Source: Dehalococcoidia bacterium
GTDB lineage: Bacteria > Chloroflexota > Dehalococcoidia > JACPQF01
NCBI GenBank assembly: GCA_030650265.1
Contig: JAUSEJ010000706.1
Coordinates: 1-16,247, forward strand
Reading direction: 5' to 3'
DNA: 16,247 bases
Shown here: in pieces, positions 7,301 through 14,062 of the stretch
How the letters are laid out: the number at the start of each line of letters is the position of its first letter
Numbering within the stretch: the first letter of the stretch is position 1
Program-made: the position numbers and the translations under genes
The notes under the pieces: model-generated
Databases searched by the model: none
The model's input: only the letters and a program-made list of their open reading frames with translations
Told to the model about the DNA's origin: nothing

Positions 7301-7905
7301 GCGCCTTCCTGATCCCATTTAACTGGCAAGCGCTTCTTATTTCCGTTGCGGTCGAAGTAGTAGAGACAACCCTCGTCAGCGCCGAACTCGTGCAGGCGGC
7401 GGACGATATCGACGTCTTTCTGACAGTAGGCGACCAATTGGTCCAGGTGGCCGGCGCGAAACCAGCGGATGGCCTGAAGTCCGTCGCCGGATTTTCCCTC
7501 GCCGAGCGTGCCCAGGGCCAGGGCGTCGAGGCTGAGGCGAAAGCCAAGGTCTCGTACAACGTGGTCCATAATGTCGAGAGTGGGGATTCCAGACAGGCTG
7601 GACCCGGCGTAGGGCCTCAGGACCTCATAATCGAAGGACCTGATGTTGAATCCTACCACCAACTGGGATTGCCTTAGATCGGCTATTAGTTCCATGGCCT
7701 GATCCTCGGTGTAACTTCTAAACTGGCGGCTGGCAGCGTCATATATAACGGCAACTGAAAGTCTGAGTTTGTCGATCCGGTGCCTTCCTCCGACCTGGTC
7801 AAAGGAATGTTGGGTTTCCAGATCGAAGTAGACTGTACTCTTCTCCGGGGAAAATAAACCTGGCAGTTGAAGCTGCCGTGATGCCTCATTGTTGGCGGGG
7901 CTCAA
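7297..7905 (-). CDS. DEDDy-type 3'-5' exonuclease / RNase H-like protein
   Basis: A 202-residue protein with a ribonuclease H-like (DnaQ/YprB-type) exonuclease fold. Motif Exo I is VYFDLET (25-31; Asp28 and Glu30). Exo II is VVGFN-RSFDYEVL (83-96; Asp92). Exo III is LVAYCQKDVDIV (158-168), with Tyr160 and Asp164 forming the YX3D of the DEDDy subclass. Such enzymes use two metal ions to remove nucleotides from 3' ends of DNA or RNA. It is single-domain, with no polymerase or helicase attached. The start is TTG (7905), accepted because AGGAGG lies five bases upstream. The 99 bases between this gene and the hairpin at 8005-8031 hold no convincing promoter that I can see. Its 3' end overlaps the crotonase relic on the other strand. 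Nuclease class is fairly sure; DNA versus RNA substrate is open. Confidence 0.85.
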   Translation of the reverse strand: MSPANNEASRQLQLPGLFSPEKSTVYFDLETQHSFDQVGGRHRIDKLRLSVAVIYDAASRQFRSYTEDQAMELIADLRQSQLVVGFNIRSFDYEVLRPYAGSSLSGIPTLDIMDHVVRDLGFRLSLDALALGTLGEGKSGDGLQAIRWFRAGHLDQLVAYCQKDVDIVRRLHEFGADEGCLYYFDRNGNKKRLPVKWDQEGA

Positions 7906-7910
7906 ATGGA

Positions 7911-7916
7911 CCTCCT
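7911..7916 (-). promoter_or_regulatory. Strong Shine-Dalgarno supporting a TTG start of the exonuclease
   Basis: The minus strand reads AGGAGG, five bases (TCCAT), then TTG at 7905-7903. The following codons (S-P-A-N-N-E) lead directly into the conserved domain, and no ATG in frame lies between them and Exo I. Confidence 0.75.
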
Positions 7917-8004
7917 ATTTCTGCTGAACTCGACCCTGTAATGCCAGCATCAAATCGGGCAAGAAGTATTCTCTGGGCAAGGTAGACACTTAAGACAATC
8001 AATC

Positions 8005-8031
8005 TGCCGATGGCTACGTCTGCCATCGGCA
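8005..8031 (-). terminator. Hairpin terminator after the deacetylase gene
   Basis: A perfect 10-bp stem TGCCGATGGC / GCCATCGGCA with a 7-base loop begins at the base next to the TAG stop of the PIG-L gene. On the minus strand it is followed by GATTGATTGTCTT, which is T-rich but not a clean T-run. The position at the end of a long same-strand operon supports transcription termination; the weak T-tract keeps it from being certain. Confidence 0.6.
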
Positions 8032-8739
8032 CTACTGGAGTATCAGGCGTTTGAAAGCTTCGGCGTAGGTGATCCCCTGTCCCTCGGCAGCCCATACGGA
8101 CCACTGCTTTATCCAGTCGGCGATTTTGGCCGGATCGCCGATCTGGCTCTTGTGTTGCAGGATGGCGGCAACCTTGGTATCTATGGTTGCTTCGATATCT
8201 ACCCATGTGTCGGGATGGGTACTGCCGCTGAGGTATACCTCAGCCACTTTGTGGGGCTCGAGTCCCTCCTCCAGCAATTCCGGGAAGTAAAGTCTGTCGC
8301 GGGCGGACGGATAGATGGCATCGAGGGCGCTATCTCCCACCGCCCGGTGATCGGGATGGTTGATGTAGTTCTGCCTTACATATCGAGTGGTCGGGTCGGA
8401 AGTGATAACGACGTTGGGCCGGTGCTGTCTGATGGCTCTGGTGATGGCCTTGCGCAGTTCTAGCGAAGGGACTAGCTCTCCGTCGTTGAAGCCAAGAAAG
8501 ACAATTTTGGCGACGCCCAGCACCCGGGCAGCAGCATGCTGCTCCGCTTCTCTTATTATGGCAAGACGGTCGGGTGTCATATTGGGGTCGTTGCTTCCCT
8601 TGTTTCCGTTGGTGCAGATCACGTAGGTGATCTGCCGGCCTTCACCTGCCCACCTGGCGATGGTTCCACCGGCAGAAAACTCCGGGTCATCCGGATGAGC
8701 GACGATAACCATGACTTTCGAAACTGTTTGCTCTGTCAT
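8032..8739 (-). CDS. PIG-L/LmbE family N-acetyl-sugar deacetylase
   Basis: A 235-residue metal-dependent deacetylase of the PIG-L/LmbE/MshB/BshB family, close to normal family length. The zinc motif AHPDD-E (14-20) supplies His15 and Asp18, with Asp17 as probable general base. NHPDHRAVG (127-135) supplies the third ligand, His128 or His131. There is no signal peptide, so it acts in the cytoplasm. Family members remove acetate from GlcNAc attached to inositol, malate, lipid or antibiotic cores. It overlaps the upstream glycosyltransferase by four bases (ATGA), showing translational coupling, and it is the last gene of the operon before a hairpin. In this context it may deacetylate a lipid-linked or nucleotide-linked GlcNAc used for the same glycan. 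A mycothiol- or bacillithiol-type role is possible, but no partner genes are seen. Confidence 0.92.
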   Translation of the reverse strand: MTEQTVSKVMVIVAHPDDPEFSAGGTIARWAGEGRQITYVICTNGNKGSNDPNMTPDRLAIIREAEQHAAARVLGVAKIVFLGFNDGELVPSLELRKAITRAIRQHRPNVVITSDPTTRYVRQNYINHPDHRAVGDSALDAIYPSARDRLYFPELLEEGLEPHKVAEVYLSGSTHPDTWVDIEATIDTKVAAILQHKSQIGDPAKIADWIKQWSVWAAEGQGITYAEAFKRLILQ

Positions 8740-11150
8740 TTTGCCTCGACTTTCAGTTTTCCGAGGACGAGGTGATCGGACACCACCTGCCCATTGTTGC
8801 CTACATTGAGCCTCACACCGGAACTCTTCAAATATATGCCGGCTTCAAGGTTGTAATCCCCGGGCGTTAGCGCCGGAGGAATGGCGAGGGGATGTTCATC
8901 CACTACTGTCTCGCCGATATCCCAGATAGTCGTAGGAAAGCGGCCCGCGGACGGCTGGGCGTCGTCCTGAGCGACTACCTTGTTGTCGCCGTCGAGAAGA
9001 TGGAGAAAGACCGTGTAGTCGGCGTTCTGCCTGGCTGTGGCTTGCCAATACAACGGTACCTTCAAGCTCTCTCCCGTCCTGGCGCTCAGGGCTGGTTGAC
9101 CCTGGGCGTTCTGAAGGTCGTAGCCGAGAAACTGGATTCCAGCGGTGAGGGCGGCAGAAACGGGGAAACGAATGGAAGAAGCAGGGAACGGCTGAGCTCG
9201 CTTCACCTTGACAGGGCCGATAAGCACATGGTTCGGTTTGTCCTTGCCAGAGAACAGCATTCTCTCGCCTGTCCGGCGGTCGTAGATGCCGATGTCGACG
9301 AAGTACTGTCCCGGCGGTGTATCCGGTCGTGTTTTCAGATCGTAATTACCGAGCACCAGGTCGTTCTGCGCCCATTCGGCGGCAGGATACTCGTTGCCGT
9401 CGCCCTGACCCCACATCTGCCATTGCTGGTCGACCAGGTGGCTGAAGAAGGCGATGTCGGCGTAAGGTTTCGGTATTTGTCTGACCCGCCAGAGAATGTC
9501 GAAGGGCATGGTTTCTCCTGCCTTCACCTCAAGTCCCAACCTGTATTTTAGCAGGTCGACGTTATCGCCGAGGCCGCCCTCACCGAATTTCTGCGGCATG
9601 GCGTCCATGACGGTTTGCCGCAGTTCCGTCGTATTCGAGCGGTAGGCCACGAAGGCGGTTGTATCATCTGGCCCGGGAATCGAGGCGATCAGGTCTCTAG
9701 CCGGGAAGACCTCCGAGACTTTGCGCGGCATAGCGCTCAGGGGAAGAATAAAGGTAGCTTTGCGATTGAAGTCAGGTAGAACGATGGATTGGCTGGCATT
9801 GGTCCATCTCAGGGCGACGTTCCGGCGCAGCATGAATAGAACAGACGGATGCAAATAGTAGCGCGAAGACAGAACGACCGGACTATCATCAGTCTGGGCG
9901 CTGAGAAAACGGCCGATCTCCGTCATTTCCGTATCGAAGGCATAGTAGGTATCCGTTGCCTGTCCCCACACGACAAAGTAGTCGCGGAAAGTTGTTAGGC
10001 CAATGGAGGCAAACCAGATGACGGTGGCGATCGGCAACAGCCAGAGAAGGAGCCTAAGAGAATGTCTTGACATAAAGTTTGCAAGACGCGACCAAATCTC
10101 AGCGAAGGCCATAGCTGGCAAGATGAAGATGGCGGGAATGGCTCCCAAAGATCTGATGAAGCTAGGACTTTCGACCGAAAGCGCACCAGGCAGGATCATG
10201 ATGACCAGCCAGATCACCATGAGGGCGGCGGCAGAGTTTCGCCTCGATCTGACGACGGCGAGGGCGAGGCCGATCAAGAACATGACAAACCCTACTGTCT
10301 CGAAGATCGGCTTACCGGGTAGATTATACTTCCAGAAGATGTCTCCTAGCACGTTGAACATCAGTAGAGTGTTCCGGGTATTCTGCCACAAGCCGGCAAA
10401 GGGGTCTGATGGGGTACCCTGGTTCAGGGCGCTCACCTGGTCCACGCGGGCGAAGAACATCTGTTGATGGGTAAAATAGTAATAGCCCAACGGGGCGAAG
10501 ACGATGGTTGCCGTTATGCAGAACAGGGCGACCCCCCGCCACGAGACCTTGCGTCGATGCAGAGCGATCATGTAGACAAGAAATGCGGCGAGAATAGCCG
10601 GCAGCAGGCGGCTGCTGAAGTAGGTGTACATCGCCAGACCGGAAGCCAGTCCGGCAAGGACGAAGTAGCGGGTTCGTCCCGACGCGATCGCCTGCCAAAG
10701 GAGAAAGAGGGCAAGGATGGCCATCAGGGGAAAGGAGACAGCACGCAGAGAAGTCCGGCTAAAATGGACGTGCCAATCGGAGAGGGCGATGAGGGCGGCG
10801 GACACCAGAGCGGTTCGTCTGCCGAACAACCGGTTCGCAAAGGCAAAGGTCATGCCGACGGTCAGAGTACCGATGAATGCCGGCACAAGACGCATCGCAA
10901 AGGGCACGGCGCCCCAGATGTAAACCGCGGCTGTGGTCAGGTAGATGAATAGGGGCTCTCTCCCCCCCTGATTTCGTTCGAAGTAGAGAGGATGATAGCC
11001 ATTATAGATGACGTCGAGAGCGTCGACGCCGTTCATCGCCTCGTCGTGGGACAGTCCGGTGGGAACGCTGTCAAGTTGATAGAACCGCAAGAAGGCGGCC
11101 ACGGCGATTATCAGCAGCGGCGCCGCGTATGGTTTAAGCGCAGCTCTCAT
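8736..11150 (-). CDS. GT39-like membrane glycosyltransferase with two C-terminal beta-sandwich modules
   Basis: An 804-residue protein. Residues about 8-390 form a polytopic membrane domain with roughly ten or more helices, of GT-C/PMT_2 type. The first outer loop has GLSHDEAMN with Asp36-Glu37, the usual GT-C catalytic acid site, and GGREPLFIYL (62-71) matches the second conserved loop. RSLGAIPAIFILPA (333-346) fits the late helix motif. These enzymes transfer a sugar from a polyprenyl phosphate on the outer face of the membrane. Residues about 400-520 are a soluble linker domain. Two related beta-sandwich modules follow (about 530-650 and 665-804), each with a D-x(n)-PGxYxxxxGIY signature; the second closely resembles the last module of the neighbouring GT. 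ATG start with AGGGG five bases upstream. It overlaps the small upstream ORF by 17 bases and PIG-L by four. Acceptor and sugar are unknown. Confidence 0.88.
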   Translation of the reverse strand: MRAALKPYAAPLLIIAVAAFLRFYQLDSVPTGLSHDEAMNGVDALDVIYNGYHPLYFERNQGGREPLFIYLTTAAVYIWGAVPFAMRLVPAFIGTLTVGMTFAFANRLFGRRTALVSAALIALSDWHVHFSRTSLRAVSFPLMAILALFLLWQAIASGRTRYFVLAGLASGLAMYTYFSSRLLPAILAAFLVYMIALHRRKVSWRGVALFCITATIVFAPLGYYYFTHQQMFFARVDQVSALNQGTPSDPFAGLWQNTRNTLLMFNVLGDIFWKYNLPGKPIFETVGFVMFLIGLALAVVRSRRNSAAALMVIWLVIMILPGALSVESPSFIRSLGAIPAIFILPAMAFAEIWSRLANFMSRHSLRLLLWLLPIATVIWFASIGLTTFRDYFVVWGQATDTYYAFDTEMTEIGRFLSAQTDDSPVVLSSRYYLHPSVLFMLRRNVALRWTNASQSIVLPDFNRKATFILPLSAMPRKVSEVFPARDLIASIPGPDDTTAFVAYRSNTTELRQTVMDAMPQKFGEGGLGDNVDLLKYRLGLEVKAGETMPFDILWRVRQIPKPYADIAFFSHLVDQQWQMWGQGDGNEYPAAEWAQNDLVLGNYDLKTRPDTPPGQYFVDIGIYDRRTGERMLFSGKDKPNHVLIGPVKVKRAQPFPASSIRFPVSAALTAGIQFLGYDLQNAQGQPALSARTGESLKVPLYWQATARQNADYTVFLHLLDGDNKVVAQDDAQPSAGRFPTTIWDIGETVVDEHPLAIPPALTPGDYNLEAGIYLKSSGVRLNVGNNGQVVSDHLVLGKLKVEAK

Positions 11151-11496
11151 GGAAACCCCTAATTAAGTTCACGGTGATAGTGCCCATCTTTATTGAACCG
11201 ACTTCTTCCGTTCTTAACAGCATGCCGGTCTTACGGCGATCCAGACCGGCGAACAGATCATATTGGCCAGGGGCAATAGTGGCCGGTAAGGTTGTCTTGA
11301 GATCTTCCCTGACGAAATCTTCCACACTAAAGAATGAGGCCAAGAACGCTCCGTTTCCTGACTTTTGGTCTGACCGTGCCACGCCCTCGCCGGAAGGTTT
11401 GGAGAGGTGAAGGAAAGGAGCAAGAATATTGGCATCTAGCAGACGGGAATCACCGTACTTGTCGGGATTATATGCCAGGTCCGCGGAGAAAGGCAA
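11134..11496 (-). CDS. Short ORF carrying one orphan beta-sandwich module (small gene or GT remnant)
   Basis: A 120-residue frame with no membrane segment. Its second half matches the C-terminal modules of the flanking glycosyltransferases: PFLHL, then VARSD, then FVREDL--TLP--IAPGQYDLFAGL, in the same order and spacing as FLHLL / VAQDD / VVDEH--IPP-LTPGDYNLEAGI in the gene downstream. The N-terminal strands of the module are short or diverged. The best in-frame start is TTG at 11496, with no clear Shine-Dalgarno; the frame is closed by TAA nine codons farther upstream (11524-11526). It lies 115 bases after the preceding GT stop, and its own stop overlaps the next GT start by 17 bases, so translation through it could feed that gene. 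It could be a free-standing secreted or accessory module, but no signal peptide is seen. It could also be the tail of a deleted fourth glycosyltransferase. I slightly favour the remnant. Confidence 0.45.
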   Translation of the reverse strand: MPFSADLAYNPDKYGDSRLLDANILAPFLHLSKPSGEGVARSDQKSGNGAFLASFFSVEDFVREDLKTTLPATIAPGQYDLFAGLDRRKTGMLLRTEEVGSIKMGTITVNLIRGFHESCA

Positions 11497-11611
11497 GAAA
11501 CCACGCTCATATTGCAGTTCGCTTTAGCCAAGAGAGGGCGAACAACAAATGGCTGCTGAGATGACCGGGAACGCAAATCTATCGGGCACGGCTAGACGCC
11601 GGGGAATCTGG

Positions 11612-14062
11612 CTAATTGACTACTAGAGAAAGGCTGGCGGCCATATTGGTCCCCCCAAGGCGTTCGCCGGTAGGAAGGTAGTAGAGCCCGGTGGCCAACT
11701 GGTATTGCCCTGGAGCCAATTCTTTTGGTAGGTTGAGAACGTGGGGATCGACGACCTGATCGCCGGGGCGCCAAACGGTTGTCGGGTAGCGGCCGCCGTC
11801 GGGCTGAGAGTCGTTCTGGGCTACAATCTGCCCTTTCTCGTTTATCAGTTGGGTAAAGACGGTGTAGTCACGATCCGGGGCGGCCTTGGCTTGCCAGTAG
11901 AGCTTAACTTCTATTGTATCTCCCGGGTGGGGCTGCGCGGGTTTCACGTCATAGCCGGAGAGGGTGATCTTTCCCCCAAAGTCATGGTTCACAGCGAAGG
12001 TCGGCTGCTGATGGCTTGTAGGGCGCACGACCAACGGCCCAAGTTTCAGGCTGTCTCCAACCATCTTGCCGGCGCCGTCTGTGATTGGCAGGGTCTGATA
12101 CGTGTCTCTCGACGCAGACGAGTAAAGGCCGGTTAAGTACCAGTATTGGCCGGGGGGTAGGTCTGTAGGCCGGGGCAAATCTATCCAGTCCACCACCTGG
12201 TCACCTTGCCGCCACTTTTCGGAGAAGTAGAGAGGAACATCCAGGCTGTCGTAGACTGTATTGGCATTGTCTATCAGGCGAAAGAAGTAGACATAGATGG
12301 GCTTAGGAGCATCGACTGCCAGGGCAGTCCATCTAAGCCTGATGTTTACTGTGGCTTCTGATGAATCATCCAGATCGCTGCCATCGAGGCGGGCCACGCC
12401 GGCGAAGTCATAGTGGCGGCCTTCGGCCCCCAGGTCTGTGATAATCGCCCTGGCCTCCATACTGTTCATGGAAATGAAGGAGATATTGAGGCCTTCGCCG
12501 GGCACTGACAGGGTGCGCAGGACCTTCTTTGAAGATCCTGCCAGAGCCTTCGCCAGCCGAATGTCCGGATCGCCATAGACAACATACAGAGCCTGTCCCC
12601 TGGCCGGGGCAACGAAAGTATGGGTGCTGTTGACGCCGAAAACGTTGGCAACGCGGCGTTTAATTAGGCCGTAAAAAACCTGATCATGCGGATGCGGACC
12701 GATCACATAGATGCTATCGATGCCCTGCGAAGCCGTCAGTTCTTCTGCGTAGTCTACCACTTGTCGGGAATAGTCTAGGGGAAGCCCGTATTCGCTTTGG
12801 GACCAGTACTCCTGATCCACGGCAAAGAAGATCTGAGCCAGTTTCAACTGCATAGCGACCACGGCGACCAGACCGACTCCTACAGTGGCTGCAGGAAGAA
12901 AACTAATTGGCCTTGACCTCGAATAGGATAGCCTCTTGCCGATGGTCAGCAAGAAATGGATTCCCAAGGCGGAGAAGACAAAATGCATAGGATAGCCCAC
13001 TATCAAATAGTAGGGATAGGCCGGCAAGGCATGTCTGACAAATAGCAGGGCCGGTAGGGCAAGAGGCACGATCATGATCAGGTAAGGCGCAGCGGTGACT
13101 GTGTCACGCCGGCGCAAGGCTCCAACCAGCCGAGCAAAGGCTACGCCCAGACCCAAAAGAAGAAGCCCCTCTTGAAGCAGGTTTAGAGTGAGAGGAAGGC
13201 CAGAAGTGGCATCATAGACGCCACCAGCTTGATTGGCAAAGGCCTGGTATCCAGCATTGCCAACGATGTGAAAGGTGAGTTGCAAACTGCCGGCATCGAC
13301 CGTGGTTGGGAACTCCGAGTCTTCAACCAGGCGTTTTACAGTGTCTACACCAGGGATGACAGCGGTAGCGTAAGGACCGAGAAGTAGCACAGAGAGGGCT
13401 ATTCCCGAGAAGAGCCAGCGAAGATGCAGACGTCTTGCCCCAAGAGTGAGGCCAATAAGCATGGTCGACACATGTAAAAGGGCACCCACATAGGTCTGGA
13501 CCAAGATCGCAAGCCAGAGAAAAGGCAGGAAGCTGTCTTTCTTCCGTCCCCTAGCGATAAGGTTGCAGAGTGACCAGATAAGGAGAATTGTGAAAAGGGG
13601 CATCATGTCATTTCCCCAGAGGCGGCGGGAGAAGATAACTGCCCAGGGATTCACGGCGTACAACAGAGCTGTAAGGAGAGCCACGGTCCTTCCGAAGTAG
13701 GCCCGGGAGAAGCCCCATGTTACCAGCACGGCCGCAATGTTGAGGCTGGCCACTACTGCATAGGCGCCTATAGGATCGCGTGTGAAGGGAGTGGCCAGCA
13801 GGAGCAAGTAGGCCTGAAATGGTCCATTGGGTGGTCCCACAGAAGAGGGTATGCCATGGTAGAGGATTTGCGGGTTCTGAAGAAAGTCGGCGACGATGTT
13901 CCAGAGATTGATGTCGTCAGCACGCATCTGGGCGTACTCCAAATGGGCCAGGCGGAGGTAGGCGGCCAGTGCCATGATGACGGCGAGGGCAATGACCTCG
14001 CCGCGGGCCAAAGCAGGCGTCTTGCTGTCCAACCTACTATCTAACTTCGATTTGCAGTTCAA
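11612..14062 (-). CDS. GT-C-type membrane glycosyltransferase with two C-terminal beta-sandwich modules
   Basis: An 816-residue protein, paralogous in design to the GT downstream. A basic/polar N-terminus precedes a polytopic membrane domain (about 22-415). The outer loop after the first helix has MRADDINLW with Asp49-Asp50 at the GT-C catalytic position, and SSVGPPNGPFQAYL (73-86) matches the conserved HPPL-type loop. A soluble segment (about 420-540) is followed by two modules, about 550-680 and 690-816. The last carries LYWQAK, DYTVF, RYPTTVW, VVDPHVLNLP and APGQYQLATGLY. The probable role is transfer of sugars from a lipid carrier outside the membrane. The start is the TTG at 14062, inside the end of the upstream gene (26-base overlap); a TTG at 14032 is the alternative but has no spaced ribosome site. 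No ATG is available before the first membrane helix. Family is likely; specificity is unknown. Confidence 0.85.
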   Translation of the reverse strand: MNCKSKLDSRLDSKTPALARGEVIALAVIMALAAYLRLAHLEYAQMRADDINLWNIVADFLQNPQILYHGIPSSVGPPNGPFQAYLLLLATPFTRDPIGAYAVVASLNIAAVLVTWGFSRAYFGRTVALLTALLYAVNPWAVIFSRRLWGNDMMPLFTILLIWSLCNLIARGRKKDSFLPFLWLAILVQTYVGALLHVSTMLIGLTLGARRLHLRWLFSGIALSVLLLGPYATAVIPGVDTVKRLVEDSEFPTTVDAGSLQLTFHIVGNAGYQAFANQAGGVYDATSGLPLTLNLLQEGLLLLGLGVAFARLVGALRRRDTVTAAPYLIMIVPLALPALLFVRHALPAYPYYLIVGYPMHFVFSALGIHFLLTIGKRLSYSRSRPISFLPAATVGVGLVAVVAMQLKLAQIFFAVDQEYWSQSEYGLPLDYSRQVVDYAEELTASQGIDSIYVIGPHPHDQVFYGLIKRRVANVFGVNSTHTFVAPARGQALYVVYGDPDIRLAKALAGSSKKVLRTLSVPGEGLNISFISMNSMEARAIITDLGAEGRHYDFAGVARLDGSDLDDSSEATVNIRLRWTALAVDAPKPIYVYFFRLIDNANTVYDSLDVPLYFSEKWRQGDQVVDWIDLPRPTDLPPGQYWYLTGLYSSASRDTYQTLPITDGAGKMVGDSLKLGPLVVRPTSHQQPTFAVNHDFGGKITLSGYDVKPAQPHPGDTIEVKLYWQAKAAPDRDYTVFTQLINEKGQIVAQNDSQPDGGRYPTTVWRPGDQVVDPHVLNLPKELAPGQYQLATGLYYLPTGERLGGTNMAASLSLVVN

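Noticed and set aside
7198..7677. 159-residue + strand open frame antisense to the exonuclease
   Set aside because: It is the complement of a well-supported nuclease gene and resembles no protein; its first part runs through the crotonase relic in the wrong frame.
8892..9551. 219-residue + strand open frame inside the 804-residue glycosyltransferase gene
   Set aside because: A shadow frame opposite conserved module sequence, without a recognisable domain or ribosome site.
10464..10952. 162-residue + strand frame rich in Gly, Lys and Gln
   Set aside because: It is antisense to membrane helices of the glycosyltransferase; its low-complexity composition is what the complement of hydrophobic codons gives.
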